Below, piece after piece: positions 1-8,650 of a stretch of 64,000 bases of DNA (its first letter is position 1; each line of letters starts with the position of its first letter). The notes below the pieces were generated by a model. That model was not told where the DNA came from. It made no database searches and saw nothing but the letters and a program-made list of their open reading frames with translations. The stretch is from Poindextera sp035604135. Its GTDB lineage: Bacteria > Pseudomonadota > Alphaproteobacteria > Caulobacterales > Caulobacteraceae. Location: the NCBI GenBank assembly GCA_035604135.1, contig DATNJB010000028.1, positions 62,001 to 126,000 on the forward strand. The letters run 5' to 3'. The translations under genes and the position numbers were made by a program.

Positions 1-116
1 GCAAGCAGCAGCGCCAGAAGGGCGAAAACCGCGAAGTTGCGCACGATTGAAGCGAACGTGCGCTCAATCACCCGGCCAAGCTCGAACCTCGTGCTTGCCG
101 CAGCGACCCCGGCCAT
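1..116 (-). CDS. N-terminus of a membrane protein, cut by the window edge
   Basis: A minus-strand ATG at 116 opens a frame with no stop before the window edge, giving 38 residues. A purine-rich ribosome site (GGGGGAG) lies about 7 bases upstream of the ATG. The peptide begins MAGVAAASTRFELGRVIERT, continues with an FASIVRNF stretch, and then enters a hydrophobic run rich in Ala and Leu (FALLALLL) that looks like a first membrane segment. An FELGRVIERTF-type start resembles uncharacterised multi-pass membrane proteins of Caulobacterales, but that is recollection. No function can be assigned from this fragment. Confidence 0.6.
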   Translation of the reverse strand, partial: MAGVAAASTRFELGRVIERTFASIVRNFAVFALLALLL

Positions 117-196
117 CGCTCTCCCCCTCGCTTCGACGGTCGAGGGCAGTCTGGCGCCTGCGTACGGTGGCTGTCTATCGCGCGCGATCTCGGCGT

Positions 197-406
197 CTAC
201 TGCGCCAGCACGTCGGCGGCGGATTGCAGCGCGGCCATGGCCAGCCGCTGGGCGCGAGCGACGATCTCGTCCGCGGGCAACTCGCTCAGGCCTCGCGGCC
301 GCGGGAGGTTGACCTGCACCGTCGCCCCGTCGTCGGTCAGCACGGAGACGCCGACAATGGTGGGGCTGACTGTGAATGAGGGCGGCAGGGAAAACGGCTC
401 GGGCAT
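197..406 (-). CDS. small hypothetical protein, 69 aa
   Basis: The start is set at the ATG at 406 (MPEPFSLPPSF) because AGGGACG, a Shine-Dalgarno-like sequence, lies just upstream; a longer in-frame version has a basic, low-complexity extension and is less likely. The protein is soluble, begins with a Pro-rich stretch, has a short beta-like middle (PTIVGVSVLTDDGATVQVNL) and ends in an Ala-rich helix. It has no cysteines or recognisable motif. It lies 81 bases downstream of, and on the same strand as, the membrane-protein start at 116, so the two could be co-transcribed. I do not recognise the family. Confidence 0.5.
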   Translation of the reverse strand: MPEPFSLPPSFTVSPTIVGVSVLTDDGATVQVNLPRPRGLSELPADEIVARAQRLAMAALQSAADVLAQ

Positions 407-584
407 GGCGTTTCGTCCCTCGTCTTGTTGGCCCGCACCGTGGACGCGGCGACGTCGAGGCAACCTTTCGTGACAACCTTAAGCGGCAGGCGATGGAACC
501 TTTTCTCGCCTGGCCCGCCGCGCTGGCCCTCCGCCCCGTTTCGAGGCAAGTTCGGACCCCGTCAGAACGAGGAGCCGTCGGGCC

Positions 585-1847
585 ATGATCAGAAACAGCG
601 TTGATCGCGAGCTGCGCGACCGGGCCGAAGCGGTGATCCCGAACGGCATGTACGGGCACCAGGCGGTCGGCATGCTGCCCGACGACTATCCGCAATTCTT
701 CTCCCGCGCCGAGGGCGCCAGGCTGTGGGACGCCGACGGGCACGAGCTGATCGACTTCATGTGCGCCTATGGCCCGAACCTGTTCGGCTATGGCAACCCC
801 GAAATCAACGCCGCCTTCGTCCGCCAGCTGGAGCAGGGCGACACGCTGACCGGACCGACCGCGCGCATCGTCGAGATGGCCGAGGCGATGGTCGCCATGG
901 TCACCCACGCCGATTGGGCGATCTTCTGTAAGAACGGCACCGACGCGACCTCGATGGCCGCGGTCGTGGCGAGAGCGCACACGCGGCGCAAGACCATCGT
1001 CCGCGCCAAGGGCGCCTACCATGGCTGGGCGCCGCTGTTCACGTCGCGCCGTGCGGGCATCACGGCGGAGGATCAGGCACACCAGATCATCTGCGATTAC
1101 AACGACGTGGCGAGCCTCGAAGCTGCTGTGGCCCAGGCCGGCGACGATCTTGCCGGCATCTTCGCCGCGCCGGTCAAGCACGACGCCTTCATCGACCAGG
1201 CGCCGCCGGATCCGGCCTATGCGAACCGAGCGCGGGCGCTATGCGACGAGGCCGGCGCTCTTCTCGTGGTCGACGACGTGCGCGCGGGGCTGCGCATCGC
1301 CCGCGACTGCAGTTGGTCGACCGTGGGCGTCGAGCCCGACCTCTCGACCTGGGGCAAGTGCATCGCCAACGGCCATCCGGTCTCGGCGCTGCTGGGCTCG
1401 AACAAAGCGCGCACCGCGGCGGGCAAGATCTTCGCCACGGGTTCCTATTGGTTCCAGTCCGCCCCGCTGGCGGCTGGCGTCGCCACCATGAAGCTGGTGC
1501 GCGACTCCGATTACCTCGAGCGCATCGACACGCTGGGCCAGCGCCTGCGCGACGGGCTGGCGGAACGGGCCTCGGCCGCCGGATTCGGTTTGCGGCAGAC
1601 CGGCCCCGTGACCATGCCGCTCTTCCTGTTCGACGACGACCCAGACCTCAGGAAAGGCTTCTGCTGGTCGAGCGCCATGCTCGAGCGGGGGATCTACGTC
1701 CACCCCTGGCACAACATGTTCCTCTGCGCCGCCATGACCGAGGCCGACATTGACCAGACCCTCGACGCCGCCGAAGGCTCGTTCAAGGCGCTCAAGTCCG
1801 CTCAGCCCCTGGCGCCGGTGGAGAAGATGGCCTTCCTGACGGCCTAG
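585..1847 (+). CDS. class III PLP aminotransferase, glutamate-1-semialdehyde aminomutase-like
   Basis: This 420-residue protein has the fold-type I PLP layout of the GSA aminomutase/omega-transaminase family. It shows an AYGPNLFGYGNPE loop near residue 60, the cofactor phosphate site around KNGTDATS (about 116-123), GAYHGW (about 143), the pyridine-nitrogen aspartate in VVDDVRAG (about 230) and the Schiff-base lysine in WGKCIANGHP (K258). Length is normal. It is probably not HemL itself: the active-site surroundings differ and it sits with an amidase rather than with tetrapyrrole genes. The stop is only 8 bases before the amidase start, so the two form an operon and may process one amino or amide compound. 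The family is secure and the substrate unknown. Confidence 0.85.
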   Translation: MIRNSVDRELRDRAEAVIPNGMYGHQAVGMLPDDYPQFFSRAEGARLWDADGHELIDFMCAYGPNLFGYGNPEINAAFVRQLEQGDTLTGPTARIVEMAEAMVAMVTHADWAIFCKNGTDATSMAAVVARAHTRRKTIVRAKGAYHGWAPLFTSRRAGITAEDQAHQIICDYNDVASLEAAVAQAGDDLAGIFAAPVKHDAFIDQAPPDPAYANRARALCDEAGALLVVDDVRAGLRIARDCSWSTVGVEPDLSTWGKCIANGHPVSALLGSNKARTAAGKIFATGSYWFQSAPLAAGVATMKLVRDSDYLERIDTLGQRLRDGLAERASAAGFGLRQTGPVTMPLFLFDDDPDLRKGFCWSSAMLERGIYVHPWHNMFLCAAMTEADIDQTLDAAEGSFKALKSAQPLAPVEKMAFLTA

Positions 1848-1855
1848 GTCGGACG

Positions 1856-3286
1856 ATGAACTTCCCCGACTACTGCGAATACGACGGCGTCGGCCTGGCG
1901 GAGCTTGTCCGCAAGGGCGAGGTCAGCCCCGCTGAGCTGGTCGAGGCCGCGATCGAGCGGATCGAGCGGCGCAACGGCGCGCTGAACGCGGTGGTGTTCA
2001 AGGCCTACGACGAGGCGCGTAAGACCGCGGCTGGCGCGCTGCCCGACGGGCCGTTCCGCGGCGTCCCGTTCCTGGTCAAGGATCACGATGTGGCCGTCGG
2101 CGGCTGGCCGACCACCCACGGCAGTCGTTTCCTGCGCGACAACATCGAGCCCGCCGACTCTGGCCTGGTGCGCCGCTTTCGCGAGAGCGGCGTCGTCCTG
2201 GTCGGCAAGACCAACGCGCCGGAGTTCGGCATCACCGGCACCACCGAGGGCGCCTCTCTGGGCGCCTGCCGCAACCCGTGGAACCTGGCTCACAGCACTG
2301 GCGGCTCGTCGGGCGGGTCATCGGCGGCCGTGGCGGCGGGCATCGTCCCGATGGCGCACGCCGCCGACGGGCTGGGCTCGATCCGCATCCCGGCCGCCTG
2401 TTGCGGGCTCGTGGGCCTGAAGACCACCCGCGACCGCAACCCCGACCTGCCCGACGGCTACGACTACGCCTTTGGCCTCGTGGTCAGCCACGTCGTCAGC
2501 CGCACGGTGCGCGATTCTGCGGTCATGCTCGACGCGACGGGAAAGCCCGAGCCGGCGTCGCCCTATCCCGCCCCGCCCAAGGAGCGGCCGTACGTCGAAG
2601 AGATCGCCCGCGCGCCCGGCCGTCTGCGTATCGCCTGGCCGCCCGAGCCGCTGGAGAGCCGGCCGGTCGATCCCGAAGTGCAAGGCGCGCTCGAACGGAC
2701 CGCCGCGTTGCTGCGGGACTTGGGCCACGAGGTCATCGAGCGGCCGCTTGAGCTCGACTACCGGGCGCTGAACGCGGCCTACGGGCCGCCGAGCGCCGCC
2801 AACTTCGCCGCGGGAATGCGCCGCTTGATCGAGCGCGTGGGCCGCGAGCCGGAGCCCGAGGAGCTCGAGCACCTCAGCTGGGGCGCCCTTCGCGCCGGGC
2901 GCAGCGTCACGGGCGAGGAGGTGATGTGGGGCCTGCAGGAGCTGCGCATGCTCAACCGCCGTACGCTGACGTTCTTCGAAGACATCGATGTCTACCTCTG
3001 CCCGGTCATGACCGCCCCGCCGCCGCCGCTCGGCTACCTCGACCCCGTCGCTGTCCGCGCGCGAGAGGTAAACCAGCGGCAAGGGCGGCTCTTCCCCTAC
3101 GCCGCCGCGTTCAACTTCTCCGGCCAGCCATCGCTGTCGCTGCCACTCGCCTGGTCCGCGGGCGGCCTGCCGATCGGCATGATGTTCACCGCCAAGTACG
3201 CCGACGAGGCCGTGCTGTTCCGCCTGGCCGCGCAGCTGGAAAAGGAACAGCCCTGGAAGGACAAGCACCCGCCGGTGTGGGGGTAA
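1856..3286 (+). CDS. amidase-signature family amidase
   Basis: This 476-residue protein belongs to the amidase signature family, which hydrolyses amide bonds with a Ser-cisSer-Lys triad. All three residues are visible: Lys75 in FLVKDHD, the cis-Ser in the Gly/Ser-rich loop HSTGGSSGGSSAAVAAG (about 151) and the nucleophile Ser175 in DGLGSIRIPA. The motif is intact and length is normal for stand-alone amidases. Translation probably couples to the upstream aminotransferase (8-base gap). GatA of the tRNA amidotransferase is unlikely because gatB and gatC are absent and the C-terminal half differs. Substrate unknown; a carboxamide whose product feeds the aminotransferase is one possibility. Confidence 0.88.
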   Translation: MNFPDYCEYDGVGLAELVRKGEVSPAELVEAAIERIERRNGALNAVVFKAYDEARKTAAGALPDGPFRGVPFLVKDHDVAVGGWPTTHGSRFLRDNIEPADSGLVRRFRESGVVLVGKTNAPEFGITGTTEGASLGACRNPWNLAHSTGGSSGGSSAAVAAGIVPMAHAADGLGSIRIPAACCGLVGLKTTRDRNPDLPDGYDYAFGLVVSHVVSRTVRDSAVMLDATGKPEPASPYPAPPKERPYVEEIARAPGRLRIAWPPEPLESRPVDPEVQGALERTAALLRDLGHEVIERPLELDYRALNAAYGPPSAANFAAGMRRLIERVGREPEPEELEHLSWGALRAGRSVTGEEVMWGLQELRMLNRRTLTFFEDIDVYLCPVMTAPPPPLGYLDPVAVRAREVNQRQGRLFPYAAAFNFSGQPSLSLPLAWSAGGLPIGMMFTAKYADEAVLFRLAAQLEKEQPWKDKHPPVWG

Positions 3287-3290
3287 CAAA

Positions 3291-3346
3291 CCTCTCCCAT
3301 AGGGAGAGGGAGGGGCCCCGAGCGAAGCGAAGGGGAGGGTGAGGGG
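3291..3346. repeat. dispersed intergenic palindromic repeat (Caulobacterales type)
   Basis: Five bases after the amidase stop, CCTCTCCC-ATA-GGGAGAGG forms a perfect 8-bp hairpin with a 3-base loop (3291-3309). It is followed by a G-rich tail containing CCCCGAGCGAAGCGAAGGGG and GGGTGAGGGG. A related shorter copy occurs at 4166-4188. I recall such elements downstream of genes in Caulobacter and Phenylobacterium genomes. The hairpin may also serve as a transcription terminator for the amidase operon, although no T-run follows. Confidence 0.6.
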
Positions 3347-3427
3347 TTACAGCGCTTCAGGCAGACCCCAGGCGAACGGCAACGCTGCGCTGATCTCCCC
3401 GGGCCTGGGTCCGCCAAGCAAGGCGAG

Positions 3428-3631
3428 TTGCCGTTTGACGCTTCGGCTGAGCCGGTTGCAGAGTCGAGTGGCCCTGAGCCACGAGGCCGTACCGACAGCG
3501 CTCAGGCCAAGCGCTTCATCGAGGCGGCACGTGAGGCCGACTGCAGCGAGGACGAGGCTGAAATCCGCGAGAACATGAAGCGGATCGCCTCAGCGAAGAC
3601 CGCCCCGGAGAAGAAGGGCGCGTCCGGCTGA
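3428..3631 (+). CDS. small hypothetical protein, 67 aa
   Basis: The frame opens at a TTG with GGCGAG upstream and ends in a Lys-rich tail. The central part, QAKRFIEAAREADCSEDEAE, resembles a short acidic helical segment of small uncharacterised alphaproteobacterial proteins of the form RFIE.ARELGCDE; that is from memory. The first 20 residues look unlike a conserved start, so the gene may begin later or may have been joined to new upstream sequence by the neighbouring repeat. No motif, membrane segment or signal peptide is seen. Function unknown. Confidence 0.45.
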   Translation: MPFDASAEPVAESSGPEPRGRTDSAQAKRFIEAAREADCSEDEAEIRENMKRIASAKTAPEKKGASG

Positions 3632-3676
3632 TGATATAGCCAAGAAAATTTGGCGGCTGCATCTAGGAGAGGTGGC

Positions 3677-4063
3677 ATGGCGACCGGTCGGCTAATCACT
3701 GTTGTGCTGGAGGTTTCCGACCTTGCGACGTCGGTCCGGTTCTACCGCGATCAACTCTGCCTAGACCTTCACCCTGGGGCGGACAACGAAGCGGGGGATG
3801 ACCGCTGGATATCCGGGGGACACGCAGCGCTTTCCTGGCACGAAGGAGCCTTCCTCCACTTCTCTCTGTATCAAGCCAAGGAGAGCGTCACGAGCGGGGC
3901 TCAATTGGGCTTTCCGACAGACGATTTAGCCGCCGACCATGAGAGGCTCGTTCGAGCAGGGGTTTCCGTGATCCATCCTCCCCGGACCGAGCCGTGGGGG
4001 GCCACAGCCCGATACGCCGACCCCGACGGCAACGTGATCTCGCTCACAGAGCAAACCCGTTAA
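3677..4063 (+). CDS. VOC (glyoxalase/bleomycin-resistance) family protein
   Basis: The chosen ATG at 3677 has AGGAG 8 bases upstream; the earlier TTG in the same frame has no ribosome site. The 128-residue protein has paired beta-alpha-beta-beta-beta modules of the vicinal oxygen chelate superfamily. Module one starts at LITVVLEVSDLATSVRFYRD (about 5-24), and module two ends with ARYADPDGNVISL, the usual C-terminal signature. A metal-ligand His at the start of module one is not obvious (Glu stands near it) and the C-terminal Glu ligand is replaced by Ser (VISL), so it may bind a ligand without metal catalysis. Its lower third-position GC compared with its neighbours hints at a separate origin. 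Confidence 0.75.
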   Translation: MATGRLITVVLEVSDLATSVRFYRDQLCLDLHPGADNEAGDDRWISGGHAALSWHEGAFLHFSLYQAKESVTSGAQLGFPTDDLAADHERLVRAGVSVIHPPRTEPWGATARYADPDGNVISLTEQTR

Positions 4064-4165
4064 CGCAACGTTGTCCCTGACGATCCAGAGAGCCGGCGTT
4101 CGACGCCACGTGGCCAGAACCGCCCCCGCAACCAGCCGCGCTGAGCGTGTTTGTCAACGATATAA

Positions 4166-4188
4166 TTCCCCCCTATGGGAGGGGTTTT
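4166..4188. terminator. repeat-derived hairpin with T-run between convergent genes
   Basis: CCCCCCTATGGGAGGGGTTTT forms a bulged stem around a TAT loop followed by four T residues on the plus strand, so it can terminate the VOC gene. It is a short relative of the repeat at 3291-3346. It overlaps the stop codon of the minus-strand hydrolase (TAG at 4173-4175) and supplies that protein's last residues (GPKPLP), so the repeat appears to have become part of the coding end. Confidence 0.45.
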
Positions 4189-5333
4189 GGCCCCGACTCC
4201 TTCAGCTGCGCCTCCAGCTTGTCCTTCCACGCCACTGCCCAGGTGTGGGTGCCGTGGCCGTGGGTGTTGGGGCCGATGGGGAGGAGCACGAAGGTCCCGT
4301 TCTTGATCCTGGGCGCCATCGCCTGTGCGATCCCGAGCTCGGGCGGATTGATGAAGTCGTCGGCCGAATTGATCCACATGACGTAGGCCTTGATCGCCTC
4401 CAGGTTCGCCGACGGGTCGTAGTCGCGCGAGGAATCGATTGCATAGATCAGGTCGTTAGCGTCATCGGGCTCGGTCTTGCCGCCGTCGGGCAGCACACCA
4501 CTCAGCGCCGCGTTCATGTTGTCGTTCAGGTACGTGTCGACCTTGTCCGGCGTATCCAGCGCCTTCTGCATCTGATGCGGCGCCGAGCCGGCGATGAGGG
4601 TGATGTCCTCCGCCGCGCGCAGGCCTTCCTGGGGCTCGGCTGTGTAGTCGCCGCCCTGCCAGGCCGGGTCGTGCTCGATGGCGTCTATGATCATCCGCCG
4701 CCAGAGCCGGTTGCGACCGACGATGCGCACCGGCAGGCAGGCCATCGGCTGGATCGCGTCCATCGCGTCGGGCCATTCCTCGGCCCACATGAAGGCCTGC
4801 ATGCAGCCCATCGACGTGCCCATGATCAGCCGAAGGCGGCTGATGCCCAGGCCTTCCAGCACCAGGCGGTGCTGCGCCTCGACCATGTCGGCGTAGCCGT
4901 AATGCGGAAAGCGCATGCGCAGCCCGTCACTGGGCTTTGACGATTTCCCATGCCCGATCCCGTCCGGCAGGATGATGAAATACTTGGAGTCGTCGAGCAG
5001 CTGGCCGGGTCCGAACAGCTCGCCGGCGAACTGCGGCCGGATCAGCGAGGTTCCGGCCCCGCCCGTGCCGTGCAGGATCAGGACCGCGTTGTCGATGCGC
5101 CCGCTCGCGTCTCGGTGCGGCGCGCCGAAGGTCGAGTAGTGGATGCGCAGCTCCGCCAGGCTCTCGCCGGAGCGGAAGTGGAAGTCGCGAATGACGAAGT
5201 CCGTCCCGTGCGGCTCGCCGTAGGGTGGCGGCGCGGGCGGCGCCGGCTGAGCGCGCGCGTTCGCTACGCTCATGACCGAGACGGCGAGCGCAGCGCAAAA
5301 CGCCAACCCGCGGTGAAGAAGCTCCCGGCGCAT
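4173..5333 (-). CDS. secreted alpha/beta hydrolase, homoserine acetyltransferase-like
   Basis: The start is the ATG at 5333, which has GGGAGG 7 bases upstream; an upstream in-frame start lacks this. The first ~28 residues are a signal peptide ending ANARAQP, followed by a Pro-rich stretch, so export is predicted. The 386-residue protein follows the MetX-like branch of alpha/beta hydrolases: an LILHGTGGAG oxyanion loop, the nucleophile elbow MGTSMGCMQ (Ser), the acid in WINSADDFINPPE, and the His in THGHGTHTW near the C-terminus. MetX enzymes are cytoplasmic, so a secreted relative is more likely a hydrolase or esterase. It lies 59 bases after the GGDEF-EAL gene on the same strand. Confidence 0.82.
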   Translation of the reverse strand: MRRELLHRGLAFCAALAVSVMSVANARAQPAPPAPPPYGEPHGTDFVIRDFHFRSGESLAELRIHYSTFGAPHRDASGRIDNAVLILHGTGGAGTSLIRPQFAGELFGPGQLLDDSKYFIILPDGIGHGKSSKPSDGLRMRFPHYGYADMVEAQHRLVLEGLGISRLRLIMGTSMGCMQAFMWAEEWPDAMDAIQPMACLPVRIVGRNRLWRRMIIDAIEHDPAWQGGDYTAEPQEGLRAAEDITLIAGSAPHQMQKALDTPDKVDTYLNDNMNAALSGVLPDGGKTEPDDANDLIYAIDSSRDYDPSANLEAIKAYVMWINSADDFINPPELGIAQAMAPRIKNGTFVLLPIGPNTHGHGTHTWAVAWKDKLEAQLKESGPKPLP

Positions 5334-5392
5334 GATTTTCCTCCCTGGCCCGCGGGAGTCTAACCACGCGCCCAGGCTCGGCGCCAATGCAC

Positions 5393-7297
5393 TCAGCGGC
5401 CGTCGTAGGCCGTGGCCAGGAAACGCGAGGCGGTCTGCTCGGTGGGGGGTTGCACTGGGTCCGCGGCGCCCGCGAGGAGCTGTGTCACCTCCTGCGTGCT
5501 CATCGGCTTGCCGAAGTGGTAGCCCTGCAAGGCGCCGCAGCCGGCGACGATGAGAGCGTGACGCTGGTCGTCGGTCTCGACGCCTTCAGCGACCACGCTC
5601 ATGCCCAGCGAGGCGGCGAGCTTGGCCACCGAGGCGACGATGACCGCCGACTGGCGGTCGCGGGTGATGTTATCGACGAACGACTTGTCGATCTTGATGC
5701 AGTCGATGGCGAACTGGTTGAGGTAGACGAGGCTCGAATAGCCGGTGCCGAAGTCGTCCAGCGCAACCCGCACGCCGGCCGAGCGCAGGATGTTGAGGTT
5801 CTGGTCGGCGCGTTCGACGTCGTCGATGATCGCCGTCTCGGTCAGCTCGATCTGGATGCGGTCGGGCGGCAGGTCGGCGTCCGCGGCGTATTGCAGGATG
5901 CGTTCGGCGACGTTGTGGCGCAGGAACTGGCGCGCCGAGAGGTTCACGGAGACATAAGGCCCGCCCCAGCGCCGGCAGTCCTTCAGCGCTTGGCGGGTGA
6001 TCCAGTCGCCGAGCTGCAGGATCAGCCCCGTCTCCTCGGCGACGGGCACGAAATCGGCCGGCGAGATCGCGCCGTGTTCCGGGCTGTTCCAGCGGATCAG
6101 CGCCTCGAAGCCCTGGATCGCGCCCGTGTCTGCCTTCACGATCGGCTGGTAGGCCATCGTAAGCTGGCTGGTGTTCATCGCCCGCTCGAGGCCGCTCTCG
6201 ATGCGCAGCCGGTGCTTGGCCGCCTTGTCAATCGCGGTGTCGTAGATGCGGAAGCGGTTCCGGCCCTCCCGCTTGGCGGCATAGAGCGCGAGGTCCGCCT
6301 TGCGCATCAGCTCGCCTTGGCTCGGGTTCTCGCCCTGGTGCGCCACGCCGATCGAAGCCGAGACCTGCACTTCGTGGCCGAACACGCGGCGGCTCTGGGC
6401 GCAGACGCGCAGGATCAGCCCGCAGAATTCGTCGACGCCGACGTCGGTCATGCCCTCGACGATGATGCCGAACTCGTCGCCGCCCAGCCTGGCCAAGACG
6501 TCGCCCGCAGAGACGATCGCTGACATCGCCGCGCAGATCTTGCGCACGAGATCGTCGCCGGCGTCGTGGCCGAGGGTGTCGTTCACCGACTTGAAGCGAT
6601 CGAGGTCGATCAGGAAGACGGTCTGCCGCTGGGCGCGCCGTGTCAGCCGCGCGGCCAGCTCGTCGACGAAGCCGGCGCGGTTGAGGATGCCGGTCAGACC
6701 GTCGTGGCGCGCCGCGTGCAGGGCGATGTCGAGCCGCGCCTTCAGCTCCCGCGCCTCGGTCTCAAGCTGCTCGATGGCGCGCTCGCGCTCGGAGAGGGCG
6801 GTGGAAGCCGCGCTCGTCGTCCGGTAGCGCTCGACCACGGCGCGGAAGGTCCTGACTGCCTCGAGCGCGTGCAAGGGCGCCAAGAGGAAGGTCAGCGTCT
6901 CCGGCGTGCCGGTGACCTGCACGCAGGCGGCAAATGCCGCCGTGCTCGCCGGGTCTGCGATGACGACGAGCTCGGCGCGGGGATAGCCCTTGCGCACTTG
7001 CCGCACCTGACCGGCGAGGTCGCCGACGGTGCGGCCGCGGAAATCGAAGATGAACACGCCCGGCGCATGGCCGGCCCGGTCCGCCGCTTGCGCCTGCACC
7101 AGGGCTTCGGCGGCGCGCGGGGCGGCGACGACATTCTCGCCCGGAAGCGCGTCGCGGACGAAGGCGGCCAGTTCGACTGCGGCTTCCGGCGTGGGATTGA
7201 CGATCGTGACCAAGAGGCGCGTGGACGTCTCGCTCGGCGGCGCCCGCGACGATTCAACAGCCGGCGCTTCCAGATCGAAGAGCGCGCGCCCTGACAT
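5393..7297 (-). CDS. GGDEF-EAL cyclic-di-GMP turnover protein with degenerate receiver-like N-terminus
   Basis: 634 residues. Residues 25-150 resemble a receiver-like fold (LLVTIVNPTPE, VFIFDFRG) without a clear phospho-acceptor pattern. A coiled coil (about 165-195) leads to a GGDEF domain whose active site RLGGDEFG (272-276) is intact. The inhibitory RxxD site five residues upstream is absent (SAGD), so product feedback through that site is not expected. The EAL domain (about 378-620) keeps EALIRW (398-400), ELTET, DDFGTGYSSL, KIDKSF and EGVET, so phosphodiesterase activity is likely. No membrane segment is present, so it is cytoplasmic. Which activity dominates cannot be read from sequence. 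Confidence 0.92.
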   Translation of the reverse strand: MSGRALFDLEAPAVESSRAPPSETSTRLLVTIVNPTPEAAVELAAFVRDALPGENVVAAPRAAEALVQAQAADRAGHAPGVFIFDFRGRTVGDLAGQVRQVRKGYPRAELVVIADPASTAAFAACVQVTGTPETLTFLLAPLHALEAVRTFRAVVERYRTTSAASTALSERERAIEQLETEARELKARLDIALHAARHDGLTGILNRAGFVDELAARLTRRAQRQTVFLIDLDRFKSVNDTLGHDAGDDLVRKICAAMSAIVSAGDVLARLGGDEFGIIVEGMTDVGVDEFCGLILRVCAQSRRVFGHEVQVSASIGVAHQGENPSQGELMRKADLALYAAKREGRNRFRIYDTAIDKAAKHRLRIESGLERAMNTSQLTMAYQPIVKADTGAIQGFEALIRWNSPEHGAISPADFVPVAEETGLILQLGDWITRQALKDCRRWGGPYVSVNLSARQFLRHNVAERILQYAADADLPPDRIQIELTETAIIDDVERADQNLNILRSAGVRVALDDFGTGYSSLVYLNQFAIDCIKIDKSFVDNITRDRQSAVIVASVAKLAASLGMSVVAEGVETDDQRHALIVAGCGALQGYHFGKPMSTQEVTQLLAGAADPVQPPTEQTASRFLATAYDGR

Positions 7298-7381
7298 TCA
7301 GACTTCCCACCACCTCGTTGGCGGGCATCATCCGGGCGTCATACGAAGAAAGCGCTAAGACGGCTGGGGGGCCCGTACGCG

Positions 7382-8614
7382 CTAGGCGACGAGGTCAAGG
7401 CGCTCCAGGCCGCGGAAGAAGGGCAGGGTGCGCCACGTGGGCGGGGCGTCCGGTTCGGCCAAGTGCAGGTTCGGGAACCGTTCGAACAGCTTCACGAGCG
7501 CGACCTGGGCCTCGAGCCTGGCAAGCGGCGCGCCGATGCACATGTGGGCGCCGCCTCCGAACGCCACATGCGGCTTGTGCTCGCGGCTGACGTCGAACTT
7601 GTGCGGGTTCTCGAATACTTCGGGGTCGCGATTGGCCGCACGCAGCGAGAACATCAGACTCTGGCTGATCTTCACCGGGCAGCCGCCGACCTCCATGTCG
7701 CGCGAGGCGATACGGCCGGTGATGTCGACCGGCGGTTCGAAGCGCAGAATCTCCTCGACGACATCCTTCACGATGGCCGGGTCGGCCTTGAGCTTCGCCA
7801 ACTGCTCCGGATTCAGCAGCAGCTGGCGCACGCCGTTGCCGATGAGGTCGGTCGTGGTCAGGTTGCCGCCGATCAGCAGTGCGGCCAGGTTGATCTGCAG
7901 TTCTGTGTTGGAAAGCGCCGCTCCATCGGCCTGCAACCTGGTCATGTCGCTGATCAGGTCGTCCTGGGGGTCGGCGCGGCGGGCCTGGAAGGTCTCGTCG
8001 AAGTAGGCGAAGAGGGCCTCGTTCGCCGCCTCCATCTCCACGCGCGCCTCTTCGGTTATGAAGGGGTTCAGGCCCTGGATCACAGCCTCAGACCAGCGGC
8101 GGAACTCGGCCAGCCGGCTGTGGGCGACGCCGAGGATAGAGGCGATGACGTCGATCGGGATGGGTATGCAGAAGCTGGTCATCAGGTCGAACGGCTTGGA
8201 CGCGTCGATCGCGTCCAACGTCTCGTCGACGATCCGTTCGACCTGCGGTCGGAACTTCGCCACCCGGGCGTACAGGGCCTGCGCCAGGGGCTGGCGAATG
8301 CGAGCGTGGTCGGGATCGTCCAGCATCAGGATGCTGGTGGTCTCGCCGGGCGGAAGATCACCCAGATCCTGCTGGGCGAAGCGGCGTTGCATCGTCGCCG
8401 CTTCCTCGGCGCGCAACGGACTGCGCCAGAGAGTGCGGTCCGAGACCAGCGGACGGATGTCCGCATAGCGGGTCAGGATGAAGCTGCCGGCGGTCTCGTC
8501 GCGATGCACTGGGCAGCGCCCGCGCAGGTCGTCCAGGACCACGTGCGGGTCGGCCTGGAAGTCCGGGTTTAAGGGCGTGAGCTGGAAGAGTCCGGGGAGC
8601 GGCGGTTCGGCCAT
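7382..8614 (-). CDS. cytochrome P450
   Basis: 410 residues, normal for a soluble bacterial P450. The heme-thiolate loop FGGGAHMCIGAPLARLE places the axial cysteine at about 359. The K-helix ExxR motif appears in EEILRFEPP. The I-helix oxygen-activation segment reads ALLIGGNLTTTDLIGNG, where Asn-Leu-Thr-Thr replaces the common Ala-Gly-x-Glu-Thr arrangement but keeps the Thr. It lies 36 bases downstream of the ferritin-like gene on the same strand and is probably co-transcribed. No ferredoxin or reductase is adjacent, so electron partners must be elsewhere. The substrate is unknown; the surrounding acyl-CoA genes suggest a terpenoid, steroid or fatty acid. Confidence 0.92.
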   Translation of the reverse strand: MAEPPLPGLFQLTPLNPDFQADPHVVLDDLRGRCPVHRDETAGSFILTRYADIRPLVSDRTLWRSPLRAEEAATMQRRFAQQDLGDLPPGETTSILMLDDPDHARIRQPLAQALYARVAKFRPQVERIVDETLDAIDASKPFDLMTSFCIPIPIDVIASILGVAHSRLAEFRRWSEAVIQGLNPFITEEARVEMEAANEALFAYFDETFQARRADPQDDLISDMTRLQADGAALSNTELQINLAALLIGGNLTTTDLIGNGVRQLLLNPEQLAKLKADPAIVKDVVEEILRFEPPVDITGRIASRDMEVGGCPVKISQSLMFSLRAANRDPEVFENPHKFDVSREHKPHVAFGGGAHMCIGAPLARLEAQVALVKLFERFPNLHLAEPDAPPTWRTLPFFRGLERLDLVA

Positions 8615-8650
8615 GGTTCCTCTGTCATCGTCCCCCGGTGCTGAACGGTC

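Noticed and set aside
2318..3289. A 323-codon antisense frame over the amidase
   Set aside because: The amidase on the plus strand has a full catalytic triad; the antisense product has no motif.
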